Origin: an uncultured Bacteroides sp.
GTDB taxonomy: Bacteria > Bacteroidota > Bacteroidia > Bacteroidales > Bacteroidaceae
DNA length: 42,402 bases
Assembly (NCBI GenBank): GCA_902472795.1
Contig: CABROZ010000004.1
Coordinates: forward strand, 1 to 42,402
Direction: 5' to 3'
In this document: piece by piece, positions 25,209 through 33,354 of the stretch
Position numbering within the stretch: the first letter of the stretch is position 1
Layout of the letters: each line of letters starts with the position of its first letter
Position numbers and translations under genes: made by a program
The notes under the pieces: model-generated
Databases searched by the model: none
Told to the model about the DNA's origin: nothing
Seen by the model: only the letters and a program-made list of their open reading frames with translations

Positions 25209-25309
25209 TCTGGAGAGCAGCTTTGCCGGATGTTTATAGCCAGCTTTGATTACGCAGACCGGTTTCGTTTAAGCAAGGCAAATCCGGGGAATGACATACG
25301 TGGCTCCGA

Positions 25310-25996
25310 CTATTGGGCAATAGCCGGTTGGATGAAGTCGGTCAGTAGTGCAGCGTCCGGAATGAAGATTTCTCCTCGGTGTAGCTCGATCAATCCTTTT
25401 TCTTGCATACTATTCAGAGCTTTTGAAACGCTCATGCGGGTTTCATTGGTGATTCTCGCTAACTCTTCCATTTTGATTTTCAGAATTTTCTCGCCGACCG
25501 GACGTTCCGACCGATTTAAAATAAAACCAATGATTCGAGCTTCGATAGTTGAACCTATCGGGCTCCATAACCGGTTGTTAAGTGTCTGGAGGCGATTGCT
25601 GATGATATTCATGTAGTTCAGGCGGAAGATGTCGTATTTGAACAGATTGCTCATGACGAAGCTTTTACTGATGCTTACCGTATGCGTCAGTGTACGCGCT
25701 GTATAGGTAGATACATAAGAAGTCTTCATGCCAAACATTGAATAGGGCTCGATCAGGCAGGGTGCTTGAATCGTTTCGATCAGGCTATAGGAACCTGCTA
25801 ATGTGGTAGAAGAGGTTATTTCACCGCTTAGTACGAATACCAGTTGATCACATGGAGCACCCGCCTCGATGAAGACTTTGCCGGCTTTATGCTTGATGAA
25901 GTGTAGTCGTACTTTCTCCAATATGTTGGTAAAATCTTCTTGGGCTAATCCTTGGAAGAGTGGAAGCTGCAATAAAGTATCGAACATTGTATCCAT
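25310..25996 (-). CDS. Crp/Fnr family transcriptional regulator
   Basis: A 228-residue regulator with an N-terminal cyclic-nucleotide-binding-like beta-barrel (about 10-120; GKVFIEAGAPCDQLVFVLSGEI is the roll signature), a dimerisation helix and a C-terminal Crp-type winged helix whose recognition region is MEELARITNETRMSVSKALNSMQEKGLIEL. It lacks the N-terminal cysteine set of true FNR, so it should not carry an oxygen-sensing iron-sulfur cluster through that site; the ligand is unknown. A minus-strand -7 box TAATTTTG lies at 26023-26030. It follows the rhomboid gene on the same strand after 110 nt. Targets are unknown. Confidence 0.88.
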   Translation of the reverse strand: MDTMFDTLLQLPLFQGLAQEDFTNILEKVRLHFIKHKAGKVFIEAGAPCDQLVFVLSGEITSSTTLAGSYSLIETIQAPCLIEPYSMFGMKTSYVSTYTARTLTHTVSISKSFVMSNLFKYDIFRLNYMNIISNRLQTLNNRLWSPIGSTIEARIIGFILNRSERPVGEKILKIKMEELARITNETRMSVSKALNSMQEKGLIELHRGEIFIPDAALLTDFIQPAIAQ

Positions 25997-26022
25997 GATG
26001 TTTTCCTCTTCTTATTTTAAGG

Positions 26023-26030
26023 CAAAATTA
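26023..26030 (-). promoter_or_regulatory. -7 box of the Crp/Fnr gene
   Basis: TAATTTTG on the minus strand fits TAnnTTTG, 26 nt before the ATG, suggesting that the gene can be transcribed apart from the rhomboid gene upstream. Confidence 0.4.
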
Positions 26031-26106
26031 GATATAATAGGCGGCTACTGTAAAAAGATTGTACTTCTTTTTGTATTTTTTATTGTTTCTTAAACGTGTT
26101 ATTCGT

Positions 26107-26859
26107 CTAAGCATTTGAACTTGTTGCGTCTGGTGGAGTGGGTTCCGTCTTTTCTTCAGGATATTTCTGAAAGGTCGGAGTCTCGTCGGGCAAATGGTCG
26201 TCACCGGAAATGTTGTCGGATGGAGAAGGGTTGTCTGCATCGTTTGTTTCTTCATTGTCTTCCAGATCCTCGTCTTCGAATGGATTGGGACGTTGCGGTC
26301 CGTATTTCATAAAAGCAACGGCACATACCGTACCGGCAATGGCTCCACTCAGATGCCCTTCCCACGAAGTCGATGCCTTGGCGAACTGGGGGAACATGTT
26401 CCATACGAGTCCACCGTAGAGGAAAGTGACGAGCAGCGAGATGGCAATTAATGGAACATATTTCCGCAACAGGCCACTGAAGAAAAGGAAGAAAGCCAGT
26501 CCGTAGATAATCCCGCTTGCCCCTATATGCCATCCTGGCTTCCCGATGAAAAATGTCAATAATCCGCAGCCAATCCATATGGCGAACAGAATGTAAGGAG
26601 CAATTTGCCGATAGAAATAGAACAAGCACCACGAAAGAAAGAAAAACGGCAAGGTGTTGGCAAAAAGATGTTTGAAGCTGCTGTGTACTAATGGATGTGC
26701 GAAAATGCCGAACACTCCTCTACGTTGCATCGGATATATACCGAGCTTTGTGAAGTCCCAGTCCATGCCAACCTCTAATATTTCCAATATATAAAGAATA
26801 AATAGGATGAACAAAGGTATGATTGCCGCCACTGCCATCCTGCGTATATCATGTTTCAT
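26107..26859 (-). CDS. Rhomboid family intramembrane serine protease
   Basis: A 250-residue inner-membrane protease with six predicted helices. The catalytic serine is in GASG (Ser115) and the histidine in GHLSGAIAG (His169); Asn68 in HLFANTLP supplies the oxyanion-hole position. The last 60 residues are a hydrophilic, acidic and proline-rich tail (EDEDLEDNEET and later PEEKTEPTPP), presumably cytoplasmic and disordered. Substrates are unknown. Divergent from the glycogen operon; the 173-nt space between their start codons (26860-27032) carries the promoter of the operon. Confidence 0.92.
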   Translation of the reverse strand: MKHDIRRMAVAAIIPLFILFILYILEILEVGMDWDFTKLGIYPMQRRGVFGIFAHPLVHSSFKHLFANTLPFFFLSWCLFYFYRQIAPYILFAIWIGCGLLTFFIGKPGWHIGASGIIYGLAFFLFFSGLLRKYVPLIAISLLVTFLYGGLVWNMFPQFAKASTSWEGHLSGAIAGTVCAVAFMKYGPQRPNPFEDEDLEDNEETNDADNPSPSDNISGDDHLPDETPTFQKYPEEKTEPTPPDATSSNA

Positions 26860-26936
26860 ATTTCACATATTTGTCTTTATTCCCCACAATACTACGCATT
26901 ATTTGGAGAAAAAACGAAAAAAAACGAACTTTTTAT

Positions 26937-26966
26937 TTTGTTTATAGGCATTAATTTGTACTTTTG
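26937..26966 (+). promoter_or_regulatory. Promoter of the glycogen operon
   Basis: TTTG at 26937-26940 and TACTTTTG at 26959-26966 with an 18-nt spacer. The predicted transcription start, about 26973, falls inside the dyad at 26972-26988. Confidence 0.65.
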
Positions 26967-26971
26967 GCATT

Positions 26972-26988
26972 GCTACACGTTGTGTAGC
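26972..26988 (+). promoter_or_regulatory. Dyad at the transcription start of the glycogen operon
   Basis: GCTACAC-GTT-GTGTAGC, a perfect 7-bp inverted repeat. It could be an operator overlapping the start site or a 5' stem-loop protecting the mRNA. Confidence 0.45.
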
Positions 26989-27032
26989 GCATATGTGGCC
27001 TGAATAATTAACCTTTAAATAATAGCACAACT

Positions 27033-28991
27033 ATGAGTTATTTACGATTTGACAAGACCCTGATGATTAACTTGCAGGAATCTTTGCCAAGGGAGATTCT
27101 GCGGTCGAATAAATCGGGCGCTTATCATTGTACAACAATTGTAGATTGTAACACACGCAAATATCATGGATTGTTGGTGATTCCCGTTCCCAACTTGGAT
27201 GATGAAAACCATGTGCTGCTATCTTCATTGGATGAAACGGTAATTCAGCATGGTGCGGAGTTTAACCTGGGATTGCACAAATATCAAGGTAATCACTATA
27301 GTCCCAACGGGCATAAGTATATCCGTGAGTTTGATTGCGAGCACATTCCGGCAACTACCTACCGTGTGGGAGGCGTAATTCTCCGTAAGGAAAAGATTTT
27401 TGTACATCATGAAAACCGGATTCTGATCCGTTATACCTTGGTCGATGCCCATTCGGCAACAACACTTCGTTTCCGTCCTTTCTTAGCTTTCCGCAGCGTG
27501 CGTGAATATACACACGAAAATCCGCAGGCGAGCCGCGATTATCAGTTGGTGGAAAATGGAATCAAAACCTGTATGTATCCGGGATATCCTGAACTGTTCA
27601 TGCAGTTGAACAAGAAAAATGAGTTCCACTTCCAGCCTGATTGGTATCGGGGTATCGAGTATTCCAAAGAGCAGGAGCGTGGATATGACTTTAATGAGGA
27701 TTTGTATGTGCCCGGTTACTTTGAGGTGGATATTAAGAAGGGCGAAAGCATCGTCTTTTCGGCCGGTATATCCGAGATTTCAACCCGCAGGCTGAAGCAG
27801 ACGTTCGAAGAAGAAGTGGCTGACCGTACTCCGCGTGACAGTTTCTATCACTGCCTGGTGAATTCGGCACATCAGTTCCATAATAAACAGGGCGACGAAC
27901 ACTATGTGTTGGCCGGTTATCCGTGGTTTAAATGCCGTGCACGTGATTTGTTCATTTCCTTGCCGGGTCTGACGTTGGCTATCGGTGAGCTTGATGAATT
28001 TGAGGACGTGATGAAGACTGCGCAAAAAGCTCTGTACGAATTTATGAACGGCGAACCTCGTACTTACAAAATTTACGAGATGGAGCATCCGGATATTTTG
28101 TTATGGGCTGTGTGGACATTGCAGCAGTACGCCAAGGCAACTTCGCGTGAGCAATGTCGGGCGAAGTATGGAAAATTGTTGGAAGACATGATGGCTTATA
28201 TTCGCAGCCGTAAACACGACAACCTCTTCTTGCACGACAACGGTCTGCTATATACCAATGGAACCGAGAAGGCTGTCACCTGGATGAATTCTACAGTAAA
28301 TGGACATCCGGTGATTCCACGTACCGGTTATGTGGTTGAAATCAATGCCTTGTGGTATAACGCACTTCGTTTTGTTGCAGACATGGTACGTGAAGAGGGT
28401 AAGGTAGAGCTGGCTGACCAACTGGATGCACAGGCCGAGATTACAGGCAAGTCATTTGTCAGTGTCTTCCGAAATGAATATGGCTATCTGTTCGATTATG
28501 TCGATGGTTACATGATGGATTGGAGTGTTCGCCCCAACATGATTTTTACCGTGGCATTCGATTATTCACCATTGGACCGTGCACAGAAAAAGCAAGTTCT
28601 TGATATTGTTACGAAAGAACTGCTGACCCCGAAGGGCTTGCGTACGCTGAGTCCCAAGAGCGGCGGATATAATCCCTATTATGTAGGTCCGCAGATTCAG
28701 CGTGATTATGCTTATCATCAAGGTACGGCATGGCCATGGCTGATGGGTTTCTACATGGAGGCTTACTTGCGTATATATAAGATGAGTGGCATTTCGTTTG
28801 TTGAACGTTACCTGATTGGTATGGAAGACGAGATGACCTGTCACTGCATCGGCACTTTGCCAGAACTGTTTGATGGAAATCCGCCCTTTACCGGTCGTGG
28901 CGCCGTTTCGTTTGCCATGAATGTTGCCGAAATACTGAGAATATTGAAATTGTTGTCTAAGCTTAAACAATACGAGGAGGAAAAAGGATGA
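27033..28991 (+). CDS. Glycogen debranching enzyme (GH133-type amylo-alpha-1,6-glucosidase)
   Basis: A 652-residue cytoplasmic protein with the bacterial debranching layout: N-terminal beta-sandwich (about 15-250; SNKSGAYHCTTIVDCNTRKYHGLLV is diagnostic) and C-terminal (alpha/alpha)6 domain (about 270-645) with GYPWFKCRARDLFISLPGL, PRTGYVVEINALWYNAL and HQGTAWPWLMGFYMEAYLRIY. It would remove alpha-1,6 branches of glycogen. One point is odd: bacterial and eukaryotic relatives usually read TWMD where this protein reads TWMN (Asn419), and the Asp is thought to be a catalytic acid. First gene of a three-gene operon; the stop overlaps the next start by 4 nt. Confidence 0.88.
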   Translation: MSYLRFDKTLMINLQESLPREILRSNKSGAYHCTTIVDCNTRKYHGLLVIPVPNLDDENHVLLSSLDETVIQHGAEFNLGLHKYQGNHYSPNGHKYIREFDCEHIPATTYRVGGVILRKEKIFVHHENRILIRYTLVDAHSATTLRFRPFLAFRSVREYTHENPQASRDYQLVENGIKTCMYPGYPELFMQLNKKNEFHFQPDWYRGIEYSKEQERGYDFNEDLYVPGYFEVDIKKGESIVFSAGISEISTRRLKQTFEEEVADRTPRDSFYHCLVNSAHQFHNKQGDEHYVLAGYPWFKCRARDLFISLPGLTLAIGELDEFEDVMKTAQKALYEFMNGEPRTYKIYEMEHPDILLWAVWTLQQYAKATSREQCRAKYGKLLEDMMAYIRSRKHDNLFLHDNGLLYTNGTEKAVTWMNSTVNGHPVIPRTGYVVEINALWYNALRFVADMVREEGKVELADQLDAQAEITGKSFVSVFRNEYGYLFDYVDGYMMDWSVRPNMIFTVAFDYSPLDRAQKKQVLDIVTKELLTPKGLRTLSPKSGGYNPYYVGPQIQRDYAYHQGTAWPWLMGFYMEAYLRIYKMSGISFVERYLIGMEDEMTCHCIGTLPELFDGNPPFTGRGAVSFAMNVAEILRILKLLSKLKQYEEEKG

Positions 28992-30253
28992 GAGTTCTAA
29001 TGTTTGGTTGGGAATTTCCTCCCAAGATATATGGTGGTCTTGCTGTTGCTTCCTATGGTATAACGAAAGGGTTGAGTCTGCAAGGCGATGTAGAGACTAT
29101 CTTCTGTATGCCTAAGCCTACGGGGCAGGAAGAACAGTTTCTGAAAATTGTGGGTATGAACCAGGTACCTATTGTGTGGCGCGATCTTGATTACGACACA
29201 TTGAAGTCGCGATTGTATGGCCAGATGACTCCGGAAGATTACTATGCATATCGGGATCATATCTATGCAGACTTCTCGTATATGCATGTCAACGATATGG
29301 GCTGTATGGAATTTGCCGGTGGTTATCCGGGCAATCTGCATGAAGAAATCAACAATTTCTCCATCATTGCCGGAGTTGTGGCACGCAAGGAGCAGTTTGA
29401 CATCATTCATGCGCACGACTGGCTAACGTATCCGGCTGGTGTTCATGCCAAGATGGTCAGTGGCAAGCCGTTGTGCATCCACGTGCATGCCACCGATTTC
29501 GACCGTTCGCGTGGCAAGGTGAATCCTACTGTTTACTCGATCGAGAAGAACGGTATGGACTATGCCGACTGCATCATGTGTGTATCCGAATTGACTCGCC
29601 GTACCGTGATTAATGAGTATCATCAGGATCCGCGCAAGGTTTTTGCCATGCACAATGCTGTGTATCCGCTTTCTCAGGAATATCAGGACATTCCTCGTCC
29701 CGATCATTCCAAGGAGAAGATTGTTACCTTCTTGGGTCGTATCACCATGCAGAAGGGACCTGAGTATTTTGTAGAGGCAGCATCGCTCGTTCTGCATCGT
29801 ACCCGTAATATCCGTTTTGTGATGGCCGGCTCGGGCGATATGTTGGATGCCATGATTAATCTGGTTGCTGAACGTGGTATAGCCGACCGTTTCCATTTCC
29901 CCGGTTTCATGAAAGGAAAGCAGGTGTATGAGGTTTACAAGGATAGTGATGTATTTGTGATGCCTTCCGTCTCCGAGCCTTTTGGCATAGCGCCTTTGGA
30001 GGCCATGCAGTGTGGTACGCCTTCTATCATATCCAAGCAGTCGGGATGCGGTGAAATTCTTGATAAGGTCATCAAGGTGGACTATTGGGATATTCATGCG
30101 ATGGCCGATGCCATTTATGCCATTTGCAATTATCCGTCACTTTTCCATTACTTACAGGAAGAAGGAAAGAAAGAAGTTGATGGAATAACTTGGGAAAAGG
30201 TAGGCTTGAGGATTCGTGCCCTATATGAGAATGTGTTAAGGAACTATAGGTAA
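28988..30253 (+). CDS. GT4-family glycosyltransferase, probable glycogen synthase
   Basis: A 421-residue GT-B fold glycosyltransferase. The N-terminal donor/acceptor loop WEFPPKIYGGLAVA contains the K-x-x-GGL motif, ADFSYMHVND and IIHAHDWLTYPAG belong to the N-domain, and the C-domain has FLGRITMQKGPEYFVEA, MAGSGDM and the EX7E motif EPFGIAPLE. All residues expected for activity seem present. The position between debranching enzyme and GH57 genes, and the translational coupling (ATGA overlap), point to alpha-glucan synthesis. GT4 proteins vary in donor, so nucleotide-sugar specificity is inferred. Confidence 0.85.
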   Translation: MRVLMFGWEFPPKIYGGLAVASYGITKGLSLQGDVETIFCMPKPTGQEEQFLKIVGMNQVPIVWRDLDYDTLKSRLYGQMTPEDYYAYRDHIYADFSYMHVNDMGCMEFAGGYPGNLHEEINNFSIIAGVVARKEQFDIIHAHDWLTYPAGVHAKMVSGKPLCIHVHATDFDRSRGKVNPTVYSIEKNGMDYADCIMCVSELTRRTVINEYHQDPRKVFAMHNAVYPLSQEYQDIPRPDHSKEKIVTFLGRITMQKGPEYFVEAASLVLHRTRNIRFVMAGSGDMLDAMINLVAERGIADRFHFPGFMKGKQVYEVYKDSDVFVMPSVSEPFGIAPLEAMQCGTPSIISKQSGCGEILDKVIKVDYWDIHAMADAIYAICNYPSLFHYLQEEGKKEVDGITWEKVGLRIRALYENVLRNYR

Positions 30254-30274
30254 ACACTAAAACAATAATTAGCA

Positions 30275-31633
30275 ATGAGAACAATCTGTTTTTATTTTGA
30301 AATACATCAAATCATTCATCTGAAACGTTATCGTTTCTTTGATATAGGCAATGATCATTATTATTACGATGATTATGCCAATGAAACCAGCATTAATGAG
30401 GTAGCCGAGCGTTCATATATCCCGGCGTTGAATGCCCTTATTGAAATGGTCAAAAATTCGGGCGGTGCCTTTAAGGTTGCCCTTTCTGTTTCGGGCGTAG
30501 CATTGGAGCAATTGGAGATTCATGCTCCGGCGGTTATAGACTTGTTGCATCAGCTGAACGATACCGGCTGCTGTGAATTTCTGGCAGAGCCTTATTCGCA
30601 TGGACTTTCTTCGTTGGCCAATGAAGATTGCTTCAGAGAAGAAGTGATGCGTCAGAGTGCCAAGATGAAACAAATGTTTGGTAAGGAGCCGAAGGTGTTC
30701 CGTAACTCCAGCTTGATTTACAACGACGAAATTGGAGCTATTGTTGCAAGTATGGGCTTTAAAGGCATGCTGACCGAGGGCGCCAAATATATCTTGGGTT
30801 GGAAGAGTCCGCACTACGTATATCATTGCAATATGAATCCTAATTTGAAGTTGCTGTTGCGTGATTATAAGTTGTCTGATGATATCAGTTTGCGTTTCTC
30901 CAATTCGGAGTGGAGCGAATATCCGTTGTTTGCCGATAAGTACATCGGATGGATTGATTCACTGCCACAAGAGGAGCAGGTGATTAATATCTTCATGGAG
31001 CTGTGCGCATTGGGTATGTCGCAACCGTTATCCTCCAATATTCTGGAGTTCCTGAAAGCGTTGCCGGGATATGCCAAAGAGAAGGGCATTACTTTCTCTA
31101 CGCCTACCGAAATCGTTACGAAGCTGAAGTCGGTATCGCAACTTGACGTTCCTTATCCGATGTCGTGGGTTGATGAGGAAAGGGATACAAGCTGCTGGTT
31201 GGGTAATGCTATGCAGCGCGAAGCCTTTAATAAGTTGTATAGTGTGGCTGAACGTGTCCATCTGTGCGACGACCGTCGTATTAAGCAGGATTGGGATTAC
31301 TTGCAGGCAAGTAACAATTTCCGTTTCATGACGACCAAGAACAGCGGTGTAGGTTTGAATCGTGGCATTTACGAGTCTCCTTACGATGCTTTTACCAATT
31401 ACATGAATATCTTGGGCGACTTCATCAAGCGTGTGGATGCTCTTTATCCGGAAGATATTGATAACGAAGAACTGAATGCCTTGTTGACGACAATCAAGAA
31501 TCAGGGTGATGAAATAGAGAAGTTGAACAAGGAATTGGAGAAGGCACAGGCTAAGTTGGCTAAACTGACGGCTGAGAAGAAGCCTGCTGTCAAGAAGGTG
31601 ACTTCTGCCAAGAAGGTAAAGGAAGCCAAATGA
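30275..31633 (+). CDS. GH57 alpha-amylase-like protein, probably catalytically altered
   Basis: A 452-residue cytoplasmic protein with a GH57 (beta/alpha)7 barrel (about 1-290), a helical domain (about 300-400) and a C-terminal coiled coil plus Lys-rich tail (IKNQGDEIEKLNKELEKAQAK, then KKPAVKKVTSAKK). In active GH57 alpha-amylases the nucleophile Glu lies in a FRNTELIY-type motif; here it reads FRNSSLIY, with Ser146. The general acid Asp in FMDYETFG aligns with Glu242 in FMELCALG. Both catalytic positions are therefore changed. Last gene of the glycogen operon, 21 nt after the GT4 gene, followed by a perfect terminator. A regulatory or scaffold role is plausible; normal hydrolysis is doubtful. 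Confidence 0.85.
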   Translation: MRTICFYFEIHQIIHLKRYRFFDIGNDHYYYDDYANETSINEVAERSYIPALNALIEMVKNSGGAFKVALSVSGVALEQLEIHAPAVIDLLHQLNDTGCCEFLAEPYSHGLSSLANEDCFREEVMRQSAKMKQMFGKEPKVFRNSSLIYNDEIGAIVASMGFKGMLTEGAKYILGWKSPHYVYHCNMNPNLKLLLRDYKLSDDISLRFSNSEWSEYPLFADKYIGWIDSLPQEEQVINIFMELCALGMSQPLSSNILEFLKALPGYAKEKGITFSTPTEIVTKLKSVSQLDVPYPMSWVDEERDTSCWLGNAMQREAFNKLYSVAERVHLCDDRRIKQDWDYLQASNNFRFMTTKNSGVGLNRGIYESPYDAFTNYMNILGDFIKRVDALYPEDIDNEELNALLTTIKNQGDEIEKLNKELEKAQAKLAKLTAEKKPAVKKVTSAKKVKEAK

Positions 31634-31663
31634 TGTGATTCTGATTGGGAATAAGAAATAAAT

Positions 31664-31707
31664 AAAACCATAAAGGGCTGTCCGAGCGGGCAGCCCTTTA
31701 TGGTTTT
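31664..31707. terminator. Bidirectional terminator between GH57 and DUF4270 genes
   Basis: AAAACCATAAAGGGCTG (31664-31680) pairs perfectly with CAGCCCTTTATGGTTTT (31691-31707), loop of 10 nt. The stem ends in A/T runs on both sides, so it can terminate transcription from both strands. Confidence 0.92.
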
Positions 31708-31758
31708 ATTGGATTCAGTGAATATTTTCAGTTATTCCCCTCTTTGTCGAAGGTTGGA

Positions 31759-33330
31759 TTACTTATTGAAAGTCGTGTAGGTGACTTCCAGTTTCAGTTT
31801 GTCTCCGGTAGTACCGCCTTTCAGTTTGGCATAGCTTGGTGTTAAGTCGTTCTGTACTCCGATCAGTGTTGTATTGCTGCTGTCGTAGGAAGTCGATACA
31901 GGAATCAGCCATACTTTGTCCCAGTCGGGATTTTCAGCTGTCCACTGTGCTTCCCATTCAGCCTCGTTCCAATTATTGCCGGCTTCTTTTTTAGCCTTTT
32001 CTCTGGCGGCATTCTTGATTCCAATGCACGATGTTACCAGTCGGGCAATGTTGCTGAATGTATATTGGTTGGTAGCAATGTTGTTGTGTGCAACGGTATA
32101 TGATGAAATATTATCCGGCAGTTCGTTTTCAGTGAAGAACTTCTGATAGTCGGATTTGCGTATCAGCAATACGTTGCTTGGTTCGCTCATGCTGAATTCA
32201 TAGTCGTTTTTCTGGTGGTAGTTGGTGAACGTCAGTTTTACAGCATTCAAGGTGTCGTTTGACAGTTCCTTGTATATTTGGTCGTAAGGTAAAACTGCTT
32301 CAGTGAAGATTCCCGCCGGCGATTTGATATATGTCCAGTCGGTTTCCTTCAGCCGTTCCTGCAACTTGTTCGAGTTGGCAAATTTATTTGCCTGGACAAC
32401 TTCCTTGGTCGATGCAAAAGCAGTTGCCGTACTATAATATAAGGAGTCTTCGCCGGCCTTGCCGTTTTTGTCGTCCACTTGTTTTTTCAGGGCCAATCCG
32501 GTTTCTTCATCTACGTAGTGGAAGCGGAATTGCATTTGCAGATCCACGCGATCGATGTAAAGGATGGTGCCATCGCCATAATCGCTTTTGGCATATATCC
32601 CCTTGAATACGTTGTTGATGAAGTTTTCTGCATTCTTGAAGTAGTCGTTTTTCCCCTCTTGGTACTCCCTGTTCAGACGTAATATCCGGTTACCAATTTC
32701 CTTATCGAGCTTGAATGCCACGTATGGATAGAAATTGCTATTTCCGTACGAGTCCGTTGAGTTTCTGACAGAATCGGGGATGGAGGCATCGTAGGCGCTG
32801 TAGGCTTTCCTTCCCAACAATTTGTTCGTATCGTAATATTTGGTAATATCGAAGTCGGTATAGCGGTAGTTGTCGGCAGACTTTCGGGCATTCAGCCATT
32901 CATCGTTCAATTCGTAAACGCTCATCCGGCAGGCATTCAGTGAGTCGCCGAACCATGTTTGATAGTATAATACCAAATTTACCGATACTACGCTGTCGCC
33001 GGCCATGGTTCCCGTGCCGCTTGTGCCGTCCGCACTTTCCTGATAGACGGCAGGAAATTTATAGTCGTCGGTACAGTTCAGTTCGCTCAGAAAGCTTGAT
33101 TCGTAATATCCGAAATCGGGATCGGTGAATCGTCCGATGTATCCGATGCTTGTTTTCGAAAAGACGTGGTCTGCTTCGACAGAGTAAGTTGTTACATCGT
33201 ATGACGTGGTGTGTGCAGACAGACCATCGGAGTCGGGCAACATACTCATGCCCAGTGTTCCGGTATTGTCATCGCATCCGAAGATGCTCAAAAGTGCCAA
33301 TGACAGGATTCCTATATACTTGGCTTTCAT
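31759..33330 (-). CDS. DUF4270 family lipoprotein
   Basis: A 523-residue exported lipoprotein with signal peptide ending LLSIFGC and DDNTGTLG after the cysteine. The mature part starts with LGMSMLPDSD and contains FTDPDFGYYESSFLSEL and a long beta-rich region, the pattern of the Bacteroidetes DUF4270 family. The family function is not established. It follows the half-length glycogen-synthase-like gene after 24 nt and is probably co-transcribed with it, an odd pairing of a surface or periplasmic lipoprotein with a cytoplasmic protein, which I recall as conserved in Bacteroides. Confidence 0.8.
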   Translation of the reverse strand: MKAKYIGILSLALLSIFGCDDNTGTLGMSMLPDSDGLSAHTTSYDVTTYSVEADHVFSKTSIGYIGRFTDPDFGYYESSFLSELNCTDDYKFPAVYQESADGTSGTGTMAGDSVVSVNLVLYYQTWFGDSLNACRMSVYELNDEWLNARKSADNYRYTDFDITKYYDTNKLLGRKAYSAYDASIPDSVRNSTDSYGNSNFYPYVAFKLDKEIGNRILRLNREYQEGKNDYFKNAENFINNVFKGIYAKSDYGDGTILYIDRVDLQMQFRFHYVDEETGLALKKQVDDKNGKAGEDSLYYSTATAFASTKEVVQANKFANSNKLQERLKETDWTYIKSPAGIFTEAVLPYDQIYKELSNDTLNAVKLTFTNYHQKNDYEFSMSEPSNVLLIRKSDYQKFFTENELPDNISSYTVAHNNIATNQYTFSNIARLVTSCIGIKNAAREKAKKEAGNNWNEAEWEAQWTAENPDWDKVWLIPVSTSYDSSNTTLIGVQNDLTPSYAKLKGGTTGDKLKLEVTYTTFNK

Positions 33331-33354
33331 AAAATTCGGATCTTGATTTTGCTT

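Noticed and set aside
25146..25616. 156-codon plus-strand frame downstream of guaA
   Set aside because: Its second half is antisense to the Crp/Fnr DNA-binding domain and its first half spans the guaA terminator; no family pattern.
31664..31707. Small RNA or attenuator
   Set aside because: Perfect stem with A/T runs on both sides between convergent genes is fully explained as a bidirectional terminator.
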